Source: Paracoccus sp. N5 | GTDB taxonomy: Bacteria; Pseudomonadota; Alphaproteobacteria; Rhodobacterales; Rhodobacteraceae | Assembly: GCF_000371965.1 (NCBI RefSeq) | Contig: NZ_AQUO01000001.1 | Span: forward strand, 986,001-1,050,000 | Direction of reading: 5' to 3' | Length of the DNA: 64,000 nucleotides | Shown here: positions 58,548 to 64,000 of the stretch, piece after piece | How the letters are laid out: each line of letters opens with the position of its first letter | How positions within the stretch are numbered: the first letter of the stretch is position 1 | Notes under the pieces: model-generated | Database searches by the model: none | Told to the model about the DNA's origin: nothing | What the model saw: only the letters and a program-made list of their open reading frames with translations | Program-made: the position numbers and the translations under genes

Positions 58548-59534
58548 TCAGTTCGGAAAGCCCGAGGCGCGGCGCATCTCGCCCGTGGCCATGCCGCGCC
58601 AGTTGCGGATCGGGTCGGTCAGGTATTTCCCGACCACCGGATGGCCCTCCTCCAGCAGCCCCAGATGCACCATCAGCGCGGTGATCGCCGCCTCGGCGCC
58701 GCGCGTGCCGCCGTCCGAAACCTTCAGCGCGATGCCCAGGCCCCGCTCGGGCACGATGCCGACGAAGACCGCCTCGGCCCCGGTCTTGACGGCGGCGCGG
58801 CCCTTCATGGCGCGCATCAGCTCGGTGCAGGCGCGGCCTTCGCCGGCGACCAGCTCGGGATGCGCGATCATCGCCTCGACCAGCCGGCGCTGCGCCGTGC
58901 CGCGCGCCCCGGCGCCGGGCCGGGCAAAGGACGCCATGGCGCGGGCCAGCCCCTCGACCGTGCAGGCGAAATTCGGCGCGGCGCAGCCGTCGATGCCCCA
59001 GCCGGCGGCCGTCTCGCCCGTGACCTCCTCGAAGGCGCGGCGCACGGCACGCTGCACCGGGTGGTCGATCTCGACATATTCCGGCCCGGCCTTCATGTGC
59101 CGCTTCAACGTCAGGAAGCCGGCATGCTTGCCCGAGCAGTTGTTGTGGATCTGGCAGGACGCGGTGTCGGAACAAAGCAGCCGCCGATGCTCGGCCGGGT
59201 CGCGCGGCATATGGGCGCCGCAGCGCAGATCCTCCTCCTCGAGCCCCAGGTCCGAGAGCCAGGCCGAAACCCGGTCGACATGCGCCCGCGCGCCGTTGTG
59301 GCTGGCGCAGGCCAGCGCCAGCTGCTCGCTGCCCAGCCCCGCCGCATCGGCCGCGCCGCTTTCGACCAGCGGCAGCGCCTGGATCATCTTGCACGAGGAC
59401 CGCGGGAAGATCACCGTGCCCGGATTGCCCCAGGCCTCGACCACGCCATCGGCGTCCGAGATCACCACATGGCCCAGATGGCTGCTTTCGCGCAGGCCCC
59501 CGCGCCACAATTCGATCAGTCTTGCGGCCGTCAT
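58548..59534 (-). CDS. Asparaginase, L-asparaginase II (thermolabile) type
   Basis: A 328-residue enzyme of the family typified by Rhizobium thermolabile asparaginase II, unrelated to the E. coli type. Blocks are FPRSSCKMIQALPLVESGAA with the SxxK-type motif, ASHNGARAHVDRV, NNCSGKHAGFL and GWGIDGCAAPNFA. It frees ammonia from asparagine. ATG 59534 is used. A terminator follows before the RTX gene. Confidence 0.92.
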   Translation of the reverse strand: MTAARLIELWRGGLRESSHLGHVVISDADGVVEAWGNPGTVIFPRSSCKMIQALPLVESGAADAAGLGSEQLALACASHNGARAHVDRVSAWLSDLGLEEEDLRCGAHMPRDPAEHRRLLCSDTASCQIHNNCSGKHAGFLTLKRHMKAGPEYVEIDHPVQRAVRRAFEEVTGETAAGWGIDGCAAPNFACTVEGLARAMASFARPGAGARGTAQRRLVEAMIAHPELVAGEGRACTELMRAMKGRAAVKTGAEAVFVGIVPERGLGIALKVSDGGTRGAEAAITALMVHLGLLEEGHPVVGKYLTDPIRNWRGMATGEMRRASGFPN

Positions 59535-59687
59535 GGCTCCCCCTTGCTCTGACAATCGCGCGATTTTCCGCAAAAAAGGGGTTTTTCCCCCGTTCAATTT
59601 CGCATTATCTTGCAGCCAGATGGTTGAAAATACCACCGTCATCGGCAACAAGCCGGATCGAACCGGACCATGGCAGGAGACCAGAGC

Positions 59688-60215
59688 ATGTTGAAATCCG
59701 CGCCGCGCGCCGCAGCGGCTGCCGCTGCAATCGCGATCGCCGCGTCTTCGCCGGTCCTGGCCCAGGACTCGACGAATGTGATCGGGACCGAGGGCGACTG
59801 GACCGTCTTCTCGGCGAACAGCCCCAAGGAATGCTGGGCCGTGTCGGCCCCGAAATCCACCCAGAACGTCGATGCCTCGGGCAAGCCCAAGGAAGTGACG
59901 CGCGGCGACATCCGCCTTTACGTCGCCTATCGCCCCGGCCAGGGCGGCGAGGTCTCGTTCTCGGGCGGCTATCCCTTCGCACCGGATTCGACGGTCGAGG
60001 TGAATGTCGGCGGCACGGTCTTCAAGCTGTTCACCGAGGGCGAAAGCGCCTGGACCGGCTCGCCCTCCGAGGACAGCAAGCTGGTCAGCGCGCTGCGCGG
60101 CGGCTCGTCGGCGGTCATCTCGGGGCGCTCGGCCCGCGGCACGGTGACCAAGGACACGTTCAGCCTGTCCGGCATCACCGCCGCGACCAACAAGGCCCAG
60201 GCCGCCTGCAAATAA
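59688..60215 (+). CDS. Invasion-associated locus B (IalB) family protein
   Basis: A 175-residue exported protein (signal peptide ending near SPVLA, after an Ala-rich hydrophobic run). The mature part has the IalB core GDWTVFSANSPKECWAVSAP, LYVAYRPGQGGEVSFSGGYP and a C-terminal cysteine (QAACK) to pair with the one in KECW. Function in free-living alphaproteobacteria is unknown; the name comes from Bartonella. ATG 59688 is preferred for GCAGGAGA upstream. An intrinsic terminator follows. Confidence 0.88.
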   Translation: MLKSAPRAAAAAAAIAIAASSPVLAQDSTNVIGTEGDWTVFSANSPKECWAVSAPKSTQNVDASGKPKEVTRGDIRLYVAYRPGQGGEVSFSGGYPFAPDSTVEVNVGGTVFKLFTEGESAWTGSPSEDSKLVSALRGGSSAVISGRSARGTVTKDTFSLSGITAATNKAQAACK

Positions 60216-60240
60216 GCCACGGCCACGCCACGACACGGGA

Positions 60241-60268
60241 ACGGGGGCTTCGGCCCCTGTTTTCTTTT
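60241..60268 (+). terminator. Intrinsic terminator after the IalB gene
   Basis: ACGGGGGC TTCG GCCCCTGT: eight-base arms with a stable TTCG tetraloop, then TTTTCTTTT. A textbook intrinsic terminator. Confidence 0.93.
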
Positions 60269-60322
60269 GGGCCGCTTTCGCCTATATAGGGGCCTTGCCC
60301 AACGCCCGGACCCGCCCAAGCC

Positions 60323-61516
60323 ATGAACGCCCCCATCCCCGCTGCACCGATCACGCAGGATCTTCTGACCATCCCGCGCAAGCTGCCGGAATCGGCGCTG
60401 ACGAATATCGTCGGCCTGACCCGCGAGCAGTTGCGCGAAGCGCTGGTCCAGGCAGGGACGCCCGAAAAGCAGGCCAGGATGCGCGTCGGCCAGATCTGGC
60501 AATGGGTCTATCACTGGGGCGTGCGCGATTTCGCGCAGATGACCAACCTTGCCAAGGATTACCGCGCCTTTCTGGCCGAGCGGTTCGAGATCGCGCTGCC
60601 CGAGATCGTGACCCGGCAGGTCTCGGCCGACGGCACGCGCAAATACCTGCTGCGCATCGCCGGCGGGCATGAGGTCGAGACGGTCTATATCCCCGAGGAA
60701 TCGCGCGGCACGCTGTGCATTTCCAGCCAGGTGGGCTGCACGCTGACCTGTTCCTTCTGCCACACCGGCACGCAGAAACTGGTGCGCAACCTGACGGCCG
60801 GGGAAATCGTCGGCCAGGTCATGGTCGCCCGCGACGACCTCGGCGAATGGCCGCAGCCCGGCGCGCCCAAAGACGAGACCCGGCTGGTTTCCAACGTCGT
60901 GCTGATGGGCATGGGCGAGCCGCTGTATAACTTCGACAATGTCCGCGACGCCATGAAGGTGGTGATGGACGGCGAGGGCATCAGCCTGTCGCGCCGCCGC
61001 ATCACGCTGTCGACCAGCGGCATCGTGCCCGAGATCGCCAAGACCGCCGAAGAGATCGGCTGCCTGCTGGCCGTCAGCTTCCACGCCACCACCGACGCGG
61101 TGCGCGACAAGCTGGTGCCGGTGAACCGCAAGTGGAACATCGAGACGCTGCTGAACGCGCTGCGCGAATACCCGCGGCTGTCGAACAGCGAACGCATCAC
61201 CTTCGAATATGTCATGCTGGACGGCGTGAACGACAGCGACGAGGACGCCCGCCGTCTGGTCAAGCTGATCCGCGGCATCCCGGCCAAGATCAACCTGATC
61301 CCGTTCAACGAATGGCCGGGCGTGGCCTATCGCCGCTCGAGCTGGGAGCGGATCGAGGCCTTCGCCGACATCGTCCACAAGGCCGGCTATGCCTCGCCGA
61401 TCCGCACGCCCCGGGGCGAGGACATCATGGCCGCCTGCGGCCAGCTGAAATCCGCGACCGAGCGCGGCCGCAAGTCGCGGGCCGAGATCGCGGCCGAGAC
61501 CGGCAGCGCGGCCTGA
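60323..61516 (+). CDS. rlmN: 23S rRNA / tRNA adenine-C2 methyltransferase RlmN
   Basis: A 397-residue radical SAM methyltransferase acting on A2503 of 23S rRNA and A37 of some tRNAs. The cluster motif is C139-x3-C143-x2-C146 (CTLTCSFC), the second essential cysteine C372 lies in DIMAACGQLKS, and VVLMGMGEPLYNFDNV and FEYVMLDGVNDS are family blocks. Length fits (about 380-400). Downstream a short gap leads to the transglutaminase gene. Confidence 0.96.
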   Translation: MNAPIPAAPITQDLLTIPRKLPESALTNIVGLTREQLREALVQAGTPEKQARMRVGQIWQWVYHWGVRDFAQMTNLAKDYRAFLAERFEIALPEIVTRQVSADGTRKYLLRIAGGHEVETVYIPEESRGTLCISSQVGCTLTCSFCHTGTQKLVRNLTAGEIVGQVMVARDDLGEWPQPGAPKDETRLVSNVVLMGMGEPLYNFDNVRDAMKVVMDGEGISLSRRRITLSTSGIVPEIAKTAEEIGCLLAVSFHATTDAVRDKLVPVNRKWNIETLLNALREYPRLSNSERITFEYVMLDGVNDSDEDARRLVKLIRGIPAKINLIPFNEWPGVAYRRSSWERIEAFADIVHKAGYASPIRTPRGEDIMAACGQLKSATERGRKSRAEIAAETGSAA

Positions 61517-61665
61517 ACGGCCACCGGCTGCGCTATATCTCGGCGGCGCAGGCCGGATCGCGGTCCCCCCTCGTCAGCCTTGAGCGGTGCGGGATTTGCG
61601 CCTAGCATGGGCTGGTCCCGGCAGGCCGACCCTGACCGCCTGCGCCCCATCGCGAAGGAGCCGCC

Positions 61666-62778
61666 ATGATCACCTCATCTCGCCGCCGTTTCCTGACCGT
61701 CGCCCTGGCCGGGGCCGCGTTGCCCCTGTTCGGAATCCCCCCGCGCCCGGCGCGCGCCGAAGCGGTGCGCGCCTTCGCGCCGCAGCCCAGCGAATGGCAG
61801 GGCTATCGGATCGTGACCCATGTCGCGCTGCCGGCCGATGCCGGACCGGCGCAGGTCTGGCTGCCGGCACCGTCGCTGGACACCGCTTGGCAAAAGACGT
61901 TGGGCAACGAGATCCAGGGTAACGCGACCGAGGCCCGCATCGTCAAGGATGCCGCGACCGGCGCCGCCGTCCTTCATGCACGCTTCGATGGCAAGGCCAA
62001 GCCCGAGTTGAGCCTGATCAGCTATGTCGAGACCCGCAACCGCAGCATCGACTGGTCGAAGAAGACCGCCGCGCATGAGGATCCCGCCGTGTTGCAGGCG
62101 GCGCTGCGCCCCTCGGGGAACAAGCCGCTGGACGGGTTGGTCGCCGAGACCGCCGCCAGGATCACGCAAGGCGCGCAAAGCGACGTCGAGAAGGTGCGCG
62201 CGCTCTATACCTGGATCGTGGCGCATTGCTATCGCAACCTCGACACCCCGGGCTGCGGTCCGGGCGATGCGGTCGCCACCCTGACCTCGGCCGGGCTGGG
62301 CGGCAAATGCGCCGACCTGAACGGGCTTTTCGTGGCGCTGGCCCGCGCCTCGGGCGTGCCGGCGCGCGACATCTACGGCATCCGCGTGGCGCCCTCGGCC
62401 TTCGGCTTTGCCCAGCTTGGCGCCAAGAACGAGGTGATCACCGGCGCCCAGCATTGCCGGGCCGAGGTCTGGCTGTCGGATTACGGCTGGGTCGCGATGG
62501 ATCCGGCCGACGTGCTGAAGGTCATGCGGGCCGAGACCGACCGCTGGATCAAGGACCCGGCCGATCCCGTGGTGACGCAGGTCAACGACGCGCTGTTCGG
62601 CAACTGGGAAGGCAACTGGGTCGGCTACAACACCGCCGAGGACCTGGCCCTGCCCGGCCGCGACGGCGCGCTGCCCTTCCTGATGTATCCGCAGGGTGAT
62701 GTCGGCGCGCGCCGGCTGGACGAGTTGGACGCCAAGGCCTTCACCTACGACATCATCGCCAGGCCGCTGTCGGCCTGA
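61666..62778 (+). CDS. Exported transglutaminase-like protein (Tat signal)
   Basis: A 370-residue protein with an N-terminal twin-arginine signal (SSRRRFLTVALAGAALPLFG). The transglutaminase core (about 150-290) has the nucleophile C215 in LGGKCADLNGLFVALARASG and H263 in GAQHCRAEVWLSDYGWVAMD with the following Asp, so the triad is complete. Likely a periplasmic cysteine protease or crosslinking enzyme. No partner is evident; it lies before gpmI. Confidence 0.9.
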   Translation: MITSSRRRFLTVALAGAALPLFGIPPRPARAEAVRAFAPQPSEWQGYRIVTHVALPADAGPAQVWLPAPSLDTAWQKTLGNEIQGNATEARIVKDAATGAAVLHARFDGKAKPELSLISYVETRNRSIDWSKKTAAHEDPAVLQAALRPSGNKPLDGLVAETAARITQGAQSDVEKVRALYTWIVAHCYRNLDTPGCGPGDAVATLTSAGLGGKCADLNGLFVALARASGVPARDIYGIRVAPSAFGFAQLGAKNEVITGAQHCRAEVWLSDYGWVAMDPADVLKVMRAETDRWIKDPADPVVTQVNDALFGNWEGNWVGYNTAEDLALPGRDGALPFLMYPQGDVGARRLDELDAKAFTYDIIARPLSA

Positions 62779-62892
62779 GGCATGCCGGAGCCGCGTTCAC
62801 GTTCGCGGGCGCGGTTCCGCAATGCCCAGCCCAACCTTGCCCCTCGCGCCGCAGGATCGTAGAAGCGTCCCGACCCGCGAGTGAGGCGCCCC

Positions 62893-64000
62893 ATGACCCA
62901 TCCCAAACCCGTCGTCCTTTGCATCCTCGATGGCTGGGGCATTTCCGCCCGCCCGCAGCAAAGCGCGCCGGACCAGGCCAGCACGCCGAACTTCGACCGG
63001 CTGATGCGCGACTGTCCGCATGCCACGCTGACCACCTTCGGCCCCGACGTCGGCCTGCCCAAGGGCCAGATGGGTAATTCCGAGGTCGGCCACACCAATA
63101 TCGGCGCCGGCCGCGTCGTCGCCATGGACCTGGGCCAGATCGACCTCGCCATCGAGGACGGCAGCTTCTACCGCAACACCGGGCTTGGCGAATTCATCCG
63201 CAAGCTCAAGGCCTCGGGCGGCACGGCGCATCTGATGGGCATCATCTCGGACGGGGGCGTGCACGGCCATATCCACCATGTCGTCGCCGCCGCCCGCGCC
63301 CTGACCGAAAAGGGCGTGCCGGTCGTGGTCCACGCCGTCACCGACGGGCGCGACGTGCCGCCGAAATCCGCCCTGGGCTTCCTGACCGAACTGCAAGGCA
63401 GCCTGCCCGAGGGCGCCCGCATCGGCACCGTGGTCGGGCGCTATTTCGCCATGGACCGCGACAACCGCTGGGAGCGCGTCGCCCGCGCCTATGCCCTGAT
63501 GGTGCAGGGCAAGGGCCTGCCCGCGCCGGACGCCGCCACCGCGGTGGCCGATGCCTATCGCCAGGACGAGACCGACGAGTTCATCCAGCCCCGCGTGATC
63601 CGCAACTATCCCGGGGCCAAGGACGGGGACGGGTTCTTCTGCCTGAACTTCCGCGCCGACCGGGCGCGCGAGATCCTGGCGGCGGTGGGCGAGCCCGGCT
63701 TTTCCGCCTTCGACACCGGCCGGCGGCCGGAATGGGCGGCGCTGCTGGGCATGGTCGATTATTCGGAACGCCACGACCAGTTCATGGATGCCGCCTATCC
63801 CAAGCGGCAGGTGGTGAACACGCTGGGCGCCTGGGTGGCGCAGAAGGGCCTGCGCCAGTTCCGCCTGGCCGAGACCGAGAAATACCCGCATGTCACCTTC
63901 TTCCTGAACGGCGGCAAGGAAACGCCCGAGCCGGGCGAGGACCGTTTCATGCCGCAAAGCCCCAAGGTCGCGACCTATGACCTGGCGCCCGAAATGGCCG
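62893..64000 (+). CDS. gpmI: 2,3-bisphosphoglycerate-independent phosphoglycerate mutase (N-terminal 369 residues)
   Basis: A metal-dependent mutase swapping 3- and 2-phosphoglycerate in glycolysis; the gene runs past the window edge. It begins MTHPKPVVLCILDGWGISAR with the metal-binding Asp, then nucleophile S63 in MGNSEVGHTNIGAG, SDGGVHGHIHHV, AVTDGRDVPPKSA, VVGRYFAMDRDNRWERV and NFRADRAREI. About 369 of some 505 residues are present. Confidence 0.97.
   Translation, partial: MTHPKPVVLCILDGWGISARPQQSAPDQASTPNFDRLMRDCPHATLTTFGPDVGLPKGQMGNSEVGHTNIGAGRVVAMDLGQIDLAIEDGSFYRNTGLGEFIRKLKASGGTAHLMGIISDGGVHGHIHHVVAAARALTEKGVPVVVHAVTDGRDVPPKSALGFLTELQGSLPEGARIGTVVGRYFAMDRDNRWERVARAYALMVQGKGLPAPDAATAVADAYRQDETDEFIQPRVIRNYPGAKDGDGFFCLNFRADRAREILAAVGEPGFSAFDTGRRPEWAALLGMVDYSERHDQFMDAAYPKRQVVNTLGAWVAQKGLRQFRLAETEKYPHVTFFLNGGKETPEPGEDRFMPQSPKVATYDLAPEMA

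Overview
The window looks like a chromosomal segment of a Rhodobacteraceae member, most likely a Paracoccus species. The reasons are the very high GC with strong third-position GC bias, alphaproteobacterial markers (TrcR/DUF1013, COQ9-type regulator-like protein, NitT/TauT-like transport operon beside pqq genes), and short intergenic elements with a GGGATATTT...CAAGAAAGA core that recur at several gene ends. The genus call is an inference from gene content, not from an alignment. No rRNA, tRNA, CRISPR array, prophage or insertion sequence was seen.

Layout. 1-700: start of gcvT behind a tandem glycine riboswitch (minus strand). 754-5854: an SDR protein, two small exported proteins, and a three-gene signalling operon (LuxR-type response regulator, FIST-domain protein, soluble hybrid histidine kinase). 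6046-8386: an ABC importer of unknown substrate. 8374-12413: complete pqqABCDE plus a SoxYZ-like carrier, on the opposite strand and tail-to-tail with the importer. 12553-19161: a zinc metallohydrolase of the 'quinoprotein relay' type and a giant alpha-2-macroglobulin with a thioester motif. 19317-23418: a GAF/Fis regulator, an NAD aldehyde dehydrogenase, topoisomerase IB and DUF779. Together 1.6-23.4 kb reads as an accessory region for periplasmic PQQ-dependent alcohol oxidation and handling of the aldehyde product; the PQQ dehydrogenase itself is not in the window.

The rest is mostly housekeeping. 23.4-33.7 kb: Trm112/LON/thioredoxin operon, xthA, an OmpR-type regulator, ribA with a degenerate RibB-like half, an L,D-transpeptidase, two tandem related exported proteins, an RNA methyltransferase, a VOC dioxygenase-like protein and gabD. 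33.7-48 kb: trcR, an RNase T2 with an altered second active-site motif, a quinone oxidoreductase with a COQ9-like gene, rpsU, lrp/ald, mscL, pheT and pheS (split by unrelated genes and a shattered acyltransferase pseudogene), an ArsC-like protein, a cytochrome P450, rplT and rpmI. 48-64 kb: pyk, an N-formylglutamate amidohydrolase with an AbrB-type membrane protein, priA, fsa/tal, DUF484-xerC, a TauE-like permease, an RTX protein with a 36-residue cysteine-bearing super-repeat, an asparaginase, an IalB-like protein, rlmN, an exported transglutaminase and the 5' part of gpmI.

The most interesting system is the pqq neighbourhood: the sensor trio with FIST, the orphan importer, the SoxYZ-like carrier and the SoxH-like hydrolase imply a thiol or small-molecule relay tied to quinoprotein dehydrogenases whose chemistry is not established.
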